A stretch of DNA of 64,000 bases from Azophilus sp965220835 (GTDB lineage Bacteria > Pseudomonadota > Gammaproteobacteria > Pseudomonadales > Azotimanducaceae): the NCBI GenBank assembly GCA_965220835.1, contig OZ244842.1, positions 558,001-622,000 of the forward strand, written 5' to 3'. The notes below the pieces were generated by a model, which searched no databases, was not told the origin of the DNA, and worked only from the letters and a program-made list of their open reading frames with translations. The translations under genes were made by a program, and so were the position numbers. Numbering within the stretch: position 1 is the stretch's first letter; each line of letters begins with the position of its first letter. Shown here one piece after another: positions 52,911 to 61,323 of the stretch.

Positions 52911-53897
52911 TTAGTAATGATCAACTGATTTTGCCAGAAGGTCAACGAACCTGCGGCTCTCCTCCATCGTGAACCGCCTTTCCGCCCTGGCAAAGTGTCC
53001 ATCGGAGCGCTTGCCGTTGCAGCGGTGCGTGACGTAAAGGTTGCCACCGCTGTGCTTGTCAATGTAGGTCGCATCCCATCCGCCCTTTGCGGCGCAGGCG
53101 GGGCCGCGCTTGAACACGGCGTCGATGCCTTGGTGGATGGCCCTGTCGAAGTCGGTGGCGCGCTCGCTCAGGGTGTCCAGCTCGTAGGTCTGGTCCCACC
53201 AACCCTCGCAGGTCTTGATGCGCACCTTGTGCCGCCAGACGCCGTCGTCGTTCCACTTCCCGGTCTTGCCGATCTTGGCTGAGTGGAAGGAGCCCAAGTC
53301 GAACTGCTGGATGCCGTCCCAATAGGCGTAATGGACGTAGTTCTCGTGCTCCATGGAGGTGTCGAACTTGTTCTTCATCTCCTTCCATCGGGCCGAGTCC
53401 TCCGTTCCGCCGACCGTGCCGTTGAAGGCATTGTCATTGTAGCTGTAAGCGGTCCTGTTGTTGCTGCCAAACAGGTCGCCCAGCCACCCCTGCCCGTAGC
53501 TCACTTGAACCCACGTCCTGAGGCCGCGGTCCTCGCCCAAGTTGTTCGGATAGCGGTCCATGCGCAATCGGCGAAGGTACTTCCACTCGTTGCGCGGCTC
53601 GTCGGGCGTTCCCTCCTGCTCCCACAGCCATTCAAGGTACTCCTCGATGCGCCCAACGAACAGGCTCGGATGCAGGTGGGGAACCTCGATCTTCGCCCGC
53701 CACGAGCAGTGGCCCTTGGCTTGCGCCCAAACGTCGGGGCTGGAGTCGCCGCCGAAGTCCTTGGTCATGTGCAGCCGATGGGGTTCGGGGCCGTGGTCAC
53801 GTATCCACCTCAACCCGCCCTCCTCGAAGGTGCCCGTGCCGGGTCCGGCGAAGGCGAAAAGGGGAAGGAAGGCCAGCGTTGTCAGAAGCTTGTGCAT
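52911..53897 (-). CDS. Secreted tandem paralogue P2 (type B)
   Basis: The 328-residue product has a signal peptide ending in FAFA, then GPGTGTFEEGGLRWIRDHGP, GHCSWRAKIEVP and YVHYAYWDGIQQFDLGSFHS. It continues with KIGKTGKWNDDGVWRHKVRI, ACAAKGGWDATYIDKHS, THRCNGKRSDGHFARAE and a tail FVDLLAKSVDHY. The middle (about residues 75-170) differs from type A. It shares almost the same C-terminal half with P6. GGAGGA precedes the ATG. Sixteen bases separate it from P3 upstream, so they are probably one transcript. Confidence 0.9.
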   Translation of the reverse strand: MHKLLTTLAFLPLFAFAGPGTGTFEEGGLRWIRDHGPEPHRLHMTKDFGGDSSPDVWAQAKGHCSWRAKIEVPHLHPSLFVGRIEEYLEWLWEQEGTPDEPRNEWKYLRRLRMDRYPNNLGEDRGLRTWVQVSYGQGWLGDLFGSNNRTAYSYNDNAFNGTVGGTEDSARWKEMKNKFDTSMEHENYVHYAYWDGIQQFDLGSFHSAKIGKTGKWNDDGVWRHKVRIKTCEGWWDQTYELDTLSERATDFDRAIHQGIDAVFKRGPACAAKGGWDATYIDKHSGGNLYVTHRCNGKRSDGHFARAERRFTMEESRRFVDLLAKSVDHY

Positions 53898-53913
53898 GCT
53901 TTTGTCCTCCGAG

Positions 53914-54909
53914 CTATTGTGCGTCTAGCGTGTCCTGCACTTTCTGCAGCAGGAAGTTCGTGTCCGCCTTGCTGAACGTCGCCTCGCCCCGTGCGAAGTG
54001 GCCGTCATGGCGCTTGCCGTTGCATCGGTGGGTGATGTGCGCCCGGCCGTCGGAGCGCATGTCCACGTAGGTCGCATCCCAACCGCCCTTGCCTTGGCAG
54101 GCGGAGTGGCGGCGGAACTTGTGGTCGATGGCGTCATGAATCACGCGGTCGAAATTGGTGACCCGGTCGCTGCGGGTTTCCCAATAGTAGGTCTGCTGCT
54201 TGTATCCGCCGCAGGCGTCAAGCCGCACCTTGTGGGTCCATACGCCGTTCTGCCCCCAAGTGCCGGTCTTGCCGATGCGCATGTGCGTCAGCGAGCCGTC
54301 GTTGGCCTCCATGTCGTCGAAGTAGGCGTAGTGGACATAGGCCTCATCGTCCATCGCCTCCTCAAACTTCAGCTTCACGCGGTGCCACGTCAACGAGTAG
54401 TGGTGGTTGCTGCCGGGGTCGTAGAGGTTAGTGTCCTCCATCAGCCGGAAGCTGTAGGTGTCCCGGTGCCGCGCGGTCTTCCACCCGCCGGACTTCACCT
54501 TGGCCTCAACGCGGATGCCGTAGGTGCCGTGGCGGTCCATCCGGAAGCGCCGCACCTTCTCCCACTTGTAGTCATGGCCGGTGGTGAAGTTGTGGGTGTC
54601 GAAGATGCGGTTCAAGTCGTCCGTGATGTCGGTGGCCACGTCGTAGGGTCTGGGGTCCTGCCCGCCGCCCCGCGTGTGGATGCCGGTGGTCTCGATCTTC
54701 ACCCGGTAGCCGCACTGCCCGTCGAACTTCGCCCATACGTCGGGGCTGGAGTCGTTGCCCTGGTCCTTGGCGACGTGCAGCTTGCGCAGCGCGGCGGGGG
54801 AGTGGTCGCGCGCCCAGCGCAGCCCGCCGTCCGAGAAGGTGCCCGTTCCGATGTCCGCCCAGGCCACCAAGGGCAGGGACAGGATGGTTGCGGTGATCAG
54901 TGGTTTCAT
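53914..54909 (-). CDS. Secreted tandem paralogue P3 (type A)
   Basis: This 331-residue near-copy of P1 has an identical leader apart from one residue. GQCGYRVKIETTGIH, YVHYAYFDDMEANDGSLTHM and the C-terminal block are almost the same, but residues about 80-170 diverge (for example DLNRIFDTHNF versus AVNRIFDAQLY). This points to recent duplication or gene conversion across P2. It ends with FLLQKVQDTLDAQ. Twenty-nine bases separate it from P4. Confidence 0.9.
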   Translation of the reverse strand: MKPLITATILSLPLVAWADIGTGTFSDGGLRWARDHSPAALRKLHVAKDQGNDSSPDVWAKFDGQCGYRVKIETTGIHTRGGGQDPRPYDVATDITDDLNRIFDTHNFTTGHDYKWEKVRRFRMDRHGTYGIRVEAKVKSGGWKTARHRDTYSFRLMEDTNLYDPGSNHHYSLTWHRVKLKFEEAMDDEAYVHYAYFDDMEANDGSLTHMRIGKTGTWGQNGVWTHKVRLDACGGYKQQTYYWETRSDRVTNFDRVIHDAIDHKFRRHSACQGKGGWDATYVDMRSDGRAHITHRCNGKRHDGHFARGEATFSKADTNFLLQKVQDTLDAQ

Positions 54910-54938
54910 GCTCGCTTGCGCCCTGGGGATTGTGAAGG

Positions 54939-56351
54939 TCATTCCTCGACTGCCTCGGCCAAGCGGTCGATCAGGTACAGGCTGTCTGCTTCGGACAGCG
55001 TTCGCTCCTCCCGGGCGAAGTGCCCGTCGTGGCGCTTCCCGAAGCAGCGGTGGACCACGTGGATGCGGTCCCCGCCGGCGGGATACAGGTAGGTTGCCTC
55101 CCAGCCGCCTCGTCCCTCGCAGGCGCTGCCCCTGGCGAACTTGGCGTCGATGCCCTGGTGCAGTGCCACGTCGAACTTGGTCACGCGGTCATTGCGCGTG
55201 TCGAGGTAGTGGATGCGTTCCTGAAAGCCGGCGCACTTCTCAACCTTCACCTTGTGCCTCCAGATCGGCCCTCCCCAAGTGTCGGTGCGTCCGATGGAGA
55301 CGTGGTGCAGCGTGTCCATGGATAGGTCGCCGCAGTGGTAGGGCACCACCCGGTCCGTGGCGATCACCAGCCGCCTTCCCAATTCGTCCGCCTCGCCAGC
55401 GGAGAAGGTGTGCACGCCCTCCTCGTCCCAGAACGCGACTTCGGAATCCCCGGCACCGTTGCTGTAGCCGTACAGTATCTTGAGGTCGCCGTTGTCCATG
55501 CGCTTGACGTGGGCGCGCCGCATCCAGCCCCTGAACACGTTGTTCCTGAACCCATCGTAGTCGCCCCGGTACGCCGCCCGGTCCGGGCTTGCGTTCAGCC
55601 ACTCGAACAGCTTGCCGTAGTCTGACAGCTCGCCGTTCTCCCGGTACTCGTTGTGGTTCCATTGGTAGGAGTAGCAGGCGTCCGTCAGCGCGTAGCGAAG
55701 CAAGTGGCTGTGCTTCGCCGGCTTGCCGCCCGGCGAGCGGGTGATCAGCAGCGTATCCAGGTTGTCGCCGTCGGGGATGCGCATTGGCCGCCCGTCCGTC
55801 CAGGACATGATGTCTTCGGTGGAGCCGCTGACCTCGTAGTCGTTGAACACGTCCTTCGCCGCTTGCCTCGTCACTTCCGTGGCGGTGTCCCAAGTGGCCA
55901 AAAACGAGTCTCTGTTTCTGCTGTCGAAGTAGCAACCGGTCACTAGGTTCTTGGTCCTCCAGTACTTGCCGGTGGAGGATGCCTGAACCGAGCCGTCGCG
56001 CCGCCAGGTGATCTGCTGGGTGTTGTCCCGCGTGAAGTCGGTCAGCACACTCTGGCCATAGTCAGAGATGATCCTGTCCAGCCCCGCCTCATGGGCGCGG
56101 TCCAGCGCCGAATCCCCCTGCCAGCGCTTCGAGACCACCGGCAGGCGGTTGGTGCGCGGCCAAACCGTCAGGTAGGAGCGCCTGGTGCGCAGGCACTGGT
56201 TGACGTGGCGGTACTCGATGATGCGGATGTTCTCCGAGCGGAACTTGCGGGTCTCCTCGACGCAGGGCCCCTCCAGGATCATTGCGTCCGGTTCGTAAGC
56301 CGACGCCATGCCGGCTGCGAGCAGCAGCGCTGCCGTGGTGATTGCCTTCAC
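54939..56351 (-). CDS. Secreted chimeric paralogue P4 (extended N-terminus)
   Basis: This 470-residue protein has a signal peptide (LLLAAGMASA). Its first about 320 residues (YEPDAMILEGPCVEE, then ITWRRDGSVQASSTGKYW) are unrelated to P1-P3. Its last about 150 are the family C-terminal module: IGRTDTWGGPIWRHKVKVE, FDVALHQGID, GWEATY, HRCFGKRHDGHFAREE and IDRLAEAVEE. It therefore joins a different N-terminal domain to the shared module. Extra cysteines are present. The GTG start has AGGGGATAAC upstream, shared with P5 and P6. Confidence 0.88.
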   Translation of the reverse strand: MKAITTAALLLAAGMASAYEPDAMILEGPCVEETRKFRSENIRIIEYRHVNQCLRTRRSYLTVWPRTNRLPVVSKRWQGDSALDRAHEAGLDRIISDYGQSVLTDFTRDNTQQITWRRDGSVQASSTGKYWRTKNLVTGCYFDSRNRDSFLATWDTATEVTRQAAKDVFNDYEVSGSTEDIMSWTDGRPMRIPDGDNLDTLLITRSPGGKPAKHSHLLRYALTDACYSYQWNHNEYRENGELSDYGKLFEWLNASPDRAAYRGDYDGFRNNVFRGWMRRAHVKRMDNGDLKILYGYSNGAGDSEVAFWDEEGVHTFSAGEADELGRRLVIATDRVVPYHCGDLSMDTLHHVSIGRTDTWGGPIWRHKVKVEKCAGFQERIHYLDTRNDRVTKFDVALHQGIDAKFARGSACEGRGGWEATYLYPAGGDRIHVVHRCFGKRHDGHFAREERTLSEADSLYLIDRLAEAVEE

Positions 56352-56429
56352 TTCGTTATCCCCTTATTGGTTGACGTCAACACCGCACGCCCGCTCAGCA
56401 GGCAGCCGGTGTTTGGTTTGTTAATGTTC

Positions 56430-56539
56430 TTATCGTCTCTCGCGAAGTGCCTGTTGCCGAACGTGCCGGATCAGAGGTTGGCAAGAGCCGGATGGGGCAG
56501 CGCCATCGGCGCCGCCATCAGGATCAGGTTTGCTTGAAG
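56430..56539 (-). pseudogene. Paralogue relic R2
   Basis: This degraded frame resembles R1: QANLILMAAPMALPHPA, a stop, then SGTFGNRHFARDDKN. It has no start codon and dissolves after about 40 codons. It shares the upstream AGGAGAGACGC leader with R1 and R3. Confidence 0.7.
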
Positions 56540-56551
56540 TGCGTCTCTCCT

Positions 56552-56734
56552 TTAGTAATGGTCAACAGAATTGGACAGCAGGATCGCCAGCGCCCGGCTG
56601 TCCGTCACGCTCAGCTTGCGCTCGCCACGGGCGAAATGCCCATCCGACGGCTTGCCCGCCGCCATGGCCGTTGCCTTAATCGAGCCACTGCGCCGCCAGA
56701 CCGTCAGCGTCATCAACGCCGCCAGCAGGATCAC
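56552..56734 (-). pseudogene. Chimeric paralogue relic R3
   Basis: A 60-codon open frame joins a signal-like start (ILLAALMTL) to WRRSGSIKATAMAAG. That resembles an internal P4 segment (WRRDGSVQASS). It then runs into the P5-like end SDGHFARGERKLSVTDSR and NSVDHY. It could still be translated as a short exported peptide, but it looks like an internal-deletion product. Confidence 0.65.
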
Positions 56735-56758
56735 GTTTGCTTGCGCTGCATCTCTCCT

Positions 56759-57751
56759 CTAGAAGTGGTCAACCGACTTGGACAGCAGGTTCGCAAGCCT
56801 CCGGCTGTCGGTGACGCTCAGCTTGCGCTCGCCCCGAGCGAAGTGGCCGTCAGACCGCTTGCCGTTGCAGCGGTGAGTGACGTGAATGCGTCCGTCCGAG
56901 TGGCGGGCCAGGTAGGTCGCGTCCCATCCGCCCTTGTTCCGACAGGCGGCATTGCGGTTGAAGGTCTCGTCAATGTGGATGATGGCCCAGTCAAAGTCGG
57001 TGGTGCGCCAGCCCACGGTGTCCAGCTTGTAGTCCTGCGTCCAGAAACCGCCGCACGACTTTAACTGCACCTTGTGACGCCAAATTCCGTTGTCGGCCCA
57101 CTTGTCGGTCTTGCCAATCTTGGCGGAGTGGAAGGTGTCGATGTCGAAGGACTGGTTGCCCTCCCAATACGCGTAGTGGACGTGCTCCTCATCGTCCATG
57201 GCCCGCTTGAACTGGGCCAGCAGGTCGTCCCATCGCTCCTTGGACTTGCTGCCGTCCGGGGAGTGGCCTCCGAAGGCGTGGTCGTCATAGGTGGTTCCCT
57301 TGAGGTATGGCACCCAGTCCCACGGGAAGGGTTCGTGCCGCTCGGTCGTGTAGAATTTCGTCTTTAGGCCCCAGTCCTTGTCCCTCCAGTTTATCTTGTA
57401 CCTGTCGAGCTTGTAATACTTCACTGCCTCCCAGTGCCGCATCAGGTAGTGGTCTTCCTCGAAAAGGTCCCATGACGCCCACCGAAGGTAGTCCGTGACC
57501 TTGACCACCGACCATGACGGGTGGAACGCTGGTGACTCTATCTTAACCCTCGCGGCGCAGTGGCCTTCCGACTTCGCCCAGATGTCAGGGCTGGAGTCCG
57601 TCCCGTAATTCTTGGAAAGGTGCAGGCGCCTGACTTCCGCTGGGGAGTGGTCGCGGTACCACCGCAAGCCCCCCTCCTCGAAGGTGCCCGTCCCCGGCCC
57701 GGCCCAAGCGGTCAAAGGCAGCAGCATTAATGCGAATGCGATTCTCTTCAT
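56759..57751 (-). CDS. Secreted tandem paralogue P5 (type C)
   Basis: The 330-residue protein has leader MKRIAFALMLLPLTAWA, then GPGTGTFEEGGLRWYRDHSP. It continues SEGHCAARVKIES, VHYAYWEGNQSFDIDTFHSA, IGKTDKWADNGIWRHKVQL, AACRNKGGWDATYLARHS and a tail LANLLSKSVDHF. The central region (FPWDWVPYLKGTTYDDHAFG) is unique among the siblings. The ribosome binding site AAGGGGAT lies just upstream. Confidence 0.9.
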   Translation of the reverse strand: MKRIAFALMLLPLTAWAGPGTGTFEEGGLRWYRDHSPAEVRRLHLSKNYGTDSSPDIWAKSEGHCAARVKIESPAFHPSWSVVKVTDYLRWASWDLFEEDHYLMRHWEAVKYYKLDRYKINWRDKDWGLKTKFYTTERHEPFPWDWVPYLKGTTYDDHAFGGHSPDGSKSKERWDDLLAQFKRAMDDEEHVHYAYWEGNQSFDIDTFHSAKIGKTDKWADNGIWRHKVQLKSCGGFWTQDYKLDTVGWRTTDFDWAIIHIDETFNRNAACRNKGGWDATYLARHSDGRIHVTHRCNGKRSDGHFARGERKLSVTDSRRLANLLSKSVDHF

Positions 57752-57795
57752 GTCATCCCCTTAAAGTCCATTCAAGTTTCCTCCGGTTGCGCACT

Positions 57796-58158
57796 TCAGT
57801 CGTCGTTCACCACATTCGCAACGCCAATGATCGATGCTGAAACCAGCAGCGCAACGGTCACCATGGCCGTTACCTTAACCGAGCCGCTGCGCTCGCCGCG
57901 GGCAAAGTGACCGTCCGACCGCTCACCTGCCCCAAGGGCCGTTGCCTGAACCGAGCCGCTCCACCACCAAAGGGTCAATTGGGAGCGCCGGGTGCGCCGG
58001 CATGGGTTGACCTGGCGGTGGTCGATGATGCGGATGTTGTCCTTGAAGAGCTTGCTGGTCTCCTCGCCGCAGAGCCCCTCCAGAGTCATTGCGTCCCGCT
58101 CGCAAGCCGACGCCACGTCGGCCGCGAGCAGCGGCGCTGCAGTGGTAATTGCCTTTAC
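57796..58158 (-). pseudogene. P4-type relic with internal deletion (R4)
   Basis: The frame begins like P4 (KAITTAA, then ACERDAMTLEGLCGEE and IRIIDHRQVNPCRRTRRS) but with GTA in place of the start codon. A GTG at 58116 could start it instead. It then jumps to WWWSGSVQATALGAGERSDG and HFARGERSGSVKV, skipping the middle. It ends with a hydrophobic tail IIGVANVVNDD. Confidence 0.8.
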
Positions 58159-58185
58159 TCCGTGTCTTGTTTGTGCGTTTCTTGT

Positions 58186-59160
58186 CTAGTAGTGGTCAAC
58201 TGATTTCGCCAGAAGGTCAACGAACCTGCGGCTCTCCTCCATCGTGAACCGCCTTTCCGCTCTGGCGAAGTGGCCATCGGAGCGCTTGCCGTTGCAGCGG
58301 TGGGTGACGTGAAGGTAGCCGCCGCTGTGCTTGTCAATGTAGGTCGCGTCCCATCCGCCCTTTGCGGCGCAGGCCGGGCCGCGCTTGAACACGGCGTCGA
58401 TGCCTTGGTGGATGGCCTTGTCGAAGTCTGTGACGCGCGTGCGTAGGGTGTCCAGCTCGTAGGTCTGGTCCCACCAGCCTGCGCAGGTCTTGATGCGCAC
58501 CTTGTGCCGCCACACGCCGTTGTCGTTCCACTTCCCGGTCTTGCCGATCTTTGCCGAATGGAAGGTGTCCAAGTCGAACTGCTGGATGCCGTCCCAATAG
58601 GCGTAGTGGACGTAGTTCTCGGCGTTCATCGCGTCACGCAGCTTCACCCGCATCGCCGCCCATCGCTGGGCGCCGTCGGTTTTGGAGCTTACGAATGCGT
58701 TGTCGGTGTAGGTGAAGTTGCTTCGCTTCGACCGCAGAAAGTCGGGCCAATCGGAATCGTCCCAGTCACTGCCCACCTCGACGCGGGTTTTCAGCCCGCG
58801 CAGCTTGCCGTGGTCGCTGTCGTAACGGTCCAGCTTGTAATGCCGCAGGTGCTTCCACTTCTTGCGTTTCTCTTTGCCGTTGCCGTCGAGCGCCCGCCAC
58901 AGCGATTCCAGGTAGTCCTCAATCCAGCCCGGATGGTATCCGGGAGCGTCGATCTTCGCCCGCCACGAGCAGTGCCCCCTTGCAAGCGCCCACAGGTCGG
59001 GCCTGGGGTCGTTGCCGCCGGTCTTCGTCAGGTGCATGCGGTACGGTTCGGGCCCGTGGTCACGTATCCACCTCAGTCCGCCTTCCTCGAAGGTGCCCGT
59101 GCCAGGCCCAGCCCAAGTGATTAAAGGCAGCAGGATCAATGCGAAAGCGATTCTCTTCAT
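58186..59160 (-). CDS. Secreted tandem paralogue P6 (type B/C mosaic)
   Basis: The 324-residue protein has a leader almost identical to P5 (MKRIAFALILLPLITWA). Its mature part GLRWIRDHGPEPYRMHL and its C-terminal half match P2, including THRCNGKRSDGHFARAE and FVDLLAKSVDHY. Residues about 80-170 are its own. This mosaic pattern indicates recombination between siblings. The leader AAGGGGATAACAAC before ATG matches P4/P5. Confidence 0.9.
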   Translation of the reverse strand: MKRIAFALILLPLITWAGPGTGTFEEGGLRWIRDHGPEPYRMHLTKTGGNDPRPDLWALARGHCSWRAKIDAPGYHPGWIEDYLESLWRALDGNGKEKRKKWKHLRHYKLDRYDSDHGKLRGLKTRVEVGSDWDDSDWPDFLRSKRSNFTYTDNAFVSSKTDGAQRWAAMRVKLRDAMNAENYVHYAYWDGIQQFDLDTFHSAKIGKTGKWNDNGVWRHKVRIKTCAGWWDQTYELDTLRTRVTDFDKAIHQGIDAVFKRGPACAAKGGWDATYIDKHSGGYLHVTHRCNGKRSDGHFARAERRFTMEESRRFVDLLAKSVDHY

Positions 59161-59201
59161 GTTGTTATCCCCTTATTGTTAGTTGATTGTTGTTTGTTGA
59201 G

Positions 59202-59321
59202 TTATCGTCGGGTTGCTTCACTGTAGCCGCCGTTCACCGTATTGGCAACGCGACCGATCATTGTGATCCATCATAGTGAGAGCGGCAGCGCAGCGGCCGC
59301 AAGGGCCGCTGCCTTGATGGC
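59202..59321 (-). pseudogene. Small relic R5
   Basis: A 40-codon remnant AIKAAALAAAALPLSL, stop, then IGRVANTVNGGYSE. The second half resembles the end of R4 (IIGVANVVND), so both derive from one ancestral tail. There is no start codon. Confidence 0.6.
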
Positions 59322-59339
59322 ATTGGTTTTAGTTGCGCC

Positions 59340-60305
59340 TTAGTTGGCGGCGTCCAGCACCGCTTGAATCCGGTTGATCAGGAAGCGGCTGTCCAGCCAG
59401 CCGAGCTTGCGCTCACCTCTTGCGAAGTGGCCGTCCTCCCGCTTGCCGTTGCAGCGGTGGGTGACCATGATTCGGTCGTCGCTGTGCATGACCAGGTAGG
59501 TGGCGTCCCATCCGCCCTTGCCTGAGCAGGCGGAGCTCCTCTTGAACTTGTGGTCGATGGCGTCGTGGATCACGCGGTCGAACTTGGTCACCCGGTCGTG
59601 ACGGGTCTCCCACAGGTAGTCTTCGTTCCAGTAGCCGCCGCAGGTCTTCAGGTTGATCTTGTGGCGCCAAATCTCCTCCGGCCCGCCCCATTGGCCGGTC
59701 TTGCCGATCTTCATGGAGTGGAACGCGCCGCCGGTGACGCTTTGGTCACCGGTGAAGTACGCCCACTTGACCCACTCCTCATCCCGAAGCGCCTTTTCCA
59801 GCTCAGGAATCATCAGACGGTAGGCGTCGGCGTACACGCTGCCGGGATGGTGGTAGAAGGCGAAGCCGTCGTTGTGCCACCAAACCTGCTTGTTGTTCAG
59901 GTTGCCGAAGCTGCCCTTGCTCTCCACGGTGGTCAGTTTGATTTGGATGCCCCAGTCGGCGTAGCGGTCGAAATTGAACCGCATCACGTTTTCCCAGTAC
60001 ACGTTGTACTTGGCGTCCTGCGCCAAGTTGTTCGCAAGTGTCGAAAGCCGTTGGGACACGGTTCCGTACAGCGAGGGCACCTCGATGTGGACGCGCCAGG
60101 AGCAGGCTCCCTTGTAGTGCGCCTCGATGTCCGGGTGCTTGTCGTTGTCGTCCGGCTTCTTGCGCAACCGCAGTATGCGCAACTCGGCGGGTGAGTGGTC
60201 ACGCGCCCAGCGAAGCCCGCCATCTTCGAATGTTCCCGTGCCGATGTCGGCTGCCGCCGGGAGCGGCAGCAGCGCCAGCAGCGCCGCGTACAGGATTGCC
60301 TTCAT
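59340..60305 (-). CDS. Secreted tandem paralogue P7 (type D)
   Basis: This 321-residue protein is the most upstream and most diverged full-length copy. The signal peptide ends in PAAA, followed by DIGTGTFEDGGLRWARDHSP, YKGACSWRVHIEVP and EWVKWAYFTGDQSVTGGAFHS. It continues MKIGKTGQWGGPEEIWRHKI, FDRVIHDAIDHKFKRSSAC, GGWDATYLVMHS, VTHRCNGKREDGHFARGE and INRIQAVLDAAN. AGGAGA lies upstream of ATG 60305. The promoter for the array is probably in 60306-60500. Confidence 0.9.
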   Translation of the reverse strand: MKAILYAALLALLPLPAAADIGTGTFEDGGLRWARDHSPAELRILRLRKKPDDNDKHPDIEAHYKGACSWRVHIEVPSLYGTVSQRLSTLANNLAQDAKYNVYWENVMRFNFDRYADWGIQIKLTTVESKGSFGNLNNKQVWWHNDGFAFYHHPGSVYADAYRLMIPELEKALRDEEWVKWAYFTGDQSVTGGAFHSMKIGKTGQWGGPEEIWRHKINLKTCGGYWNEDYLWETRHDRVTKFDRVIHDAIDHKFKRSSACSGKGGWDATYLVMHSDDRIMVTHRCNGKREDGHFARGERKLGWLDSRFLINRIQAVLDAAN

Positions 60306-60315
60306 GGAGTTTCTC

Positions 60316-60381
60316 CTACCTGTTGGTGTCGAGCGGCGGGAGCGGCGTCAAAATCGCGCTAAAGGCAAGTGCTTTCAACAT
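60316..60381 (-). pseudogene. Orphan signal-peptide ORF R6
   Basis: A 21-codon frame from ATG (MLKALAFSAILTPLPPLDTN) ends just upstream of P7. It looks like the leader of a lost family member, or a short leader peptide for the array. Confidence 0.45.
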
Positions 60382-60502
60382 GCGAGCTCTCCCCTCGCCA
60401 AGTGCGGTGTCCACCTTGGCGATCAGGGAGGCGGTTGTCAATACGATCGAAAGTTTTGGGCGTCAAATCGCCCCAACGGTGCCCATCGTTGCTGGTGGCG
60501 CA

Positions 60503-60649
60503 CGGCAAGGGCGCCCTACGGTGCATGACGGGCTGATGCTGCCCGCCAAAGTCGCGGAGACTTACGTCCATCTCGCGCAGCAGCACCGCGCAACCTAGAC
60601 CTTCGAGATGGACCTGCGCTCGTTCTCCGACGGGGCTTGGTGGAACTGA
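60503..60649 (+). pseudogene. C-terminal fragment of an SDR dehydrogenase
   Basis: The frame GRPTVHDGLMLPAKVAETYV, HLAQQHRAT, stop, then TFEMDLRSFSDGAWWN matches the end of short-chain dehydrogenases whose C-terminus reads like HLAxQHRSAWTFELDLRPF. The TAG (60596-60598) stands where tryptophan is expected. No Rossmann part is upstream. Confidence 0.7.
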
Positions 60650-60804
60650 ACATCCTTGCGGAGTCGCCTGCCCCGCCACAGCCGCTTCGCGCATTCGGAG
60701 TCTGGGCTGATTGGGCGTTCAGGCGTTTGTCCGGTTCGCTTTACTGACGACAAAGTTGACCGTGCCGAGGTTTGTCACCTGCCGCCTTGGCGGGCTTTAT
60801 GCCG

Positions 60805-61125
60805 CTATGAAGCCGGTGGCGCAGCTCCGGCTAAGGTTGGCAATACGCCTTCCAACAGCCCTTCGATGCGGGCCACGCGTTGTTGAAGGTCTTTGATCTG
60901 GTTCGATCTCGCCTGACCCTCAGTCCGCATCTCCGTGCGTAAAGCGCCGATTTCAGTGCGCATTTCGGAACGGAGCGAACCGATTTCCGTGTACATATCA
61001 GATCGTAGCTGACTGACTTCGCCGCGCAGGCCTGAAATGCTGCCGCCTTGGTGCAAGAGCAGTCCGGCCAAGCCGATGATGCCAGTCAACAGCAGTCCGC
61101 AAATGGTCAAGGTGTCTTTGGACAT
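60805..61125 (-). CDS. Membrane-anchored hendecad-repeat coiled-coil protein, short copy
   Basis: This 106-residue protein has an N-terminal membrane segment (TICGLLLTGIIGLAGLLL) and three units of an 11-residue repeat (SQLRSDMYTEI, GSLRSEMRTEI, GALRTEMRTEG) at 60904-61014. The C-terminal helix is QRVARIEGLLEGVLPTL. An 11-residue period fits a right-handed coiled coil. It is closely paralogous to 63171-63611. Its role is unknown. It lies downstream of the large exported gene, as does its paralogue. Confidence 0.85.
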   Translation of the reverse strand: MSKDTLTICGLLLTGIIGLAGLLLHQGGSISGLRGEVSQLRSDMYTEIGSLRSEMRTEIGALRTEMRTEGQARSNQIKDLQQRVARIEGLLEGVLPTLAGAAPPAS

Positions 61126-61323
61126 GGGGGCATCCTATCATGATTGCATTCACCGCCGTGGCTGGTTGTCGACCACAGCCCCGGCACTCCAATGGCTACG
61201 CTACGCAATCAGACGCTCGTGCGAAACGGGCGATTTCCGCAATGCTTGTAGGAAATTGCCCTTTCGTGAAGCGGCATGGCGGGTCAGCACACTAGGAGAG
61301 GCACCTTTGCTACTTTTCGGCGC
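61126..61323. repeat. Segmental repeat, copy 1
   Basis: The upstream region of the short coiled-coil gene (from GGGGGCATCCTATCATGATT onward) matches 63612-63808 closely, including GGCTACGCTACGCAATCA and GAAACGGGCGATTTCC. It holds no gene and is part of a tandem duplication. Confidence 0.85.

Noticed and set aside
51681..60305. Repeated 3' ends and leaders as possible insertion sequences or integron attC sites
   Set aside because: No transposase or integrase gene, no terminal inverted repeats and no attC-like ends are seen; the repeats are explained by paralogous genes and their relics.
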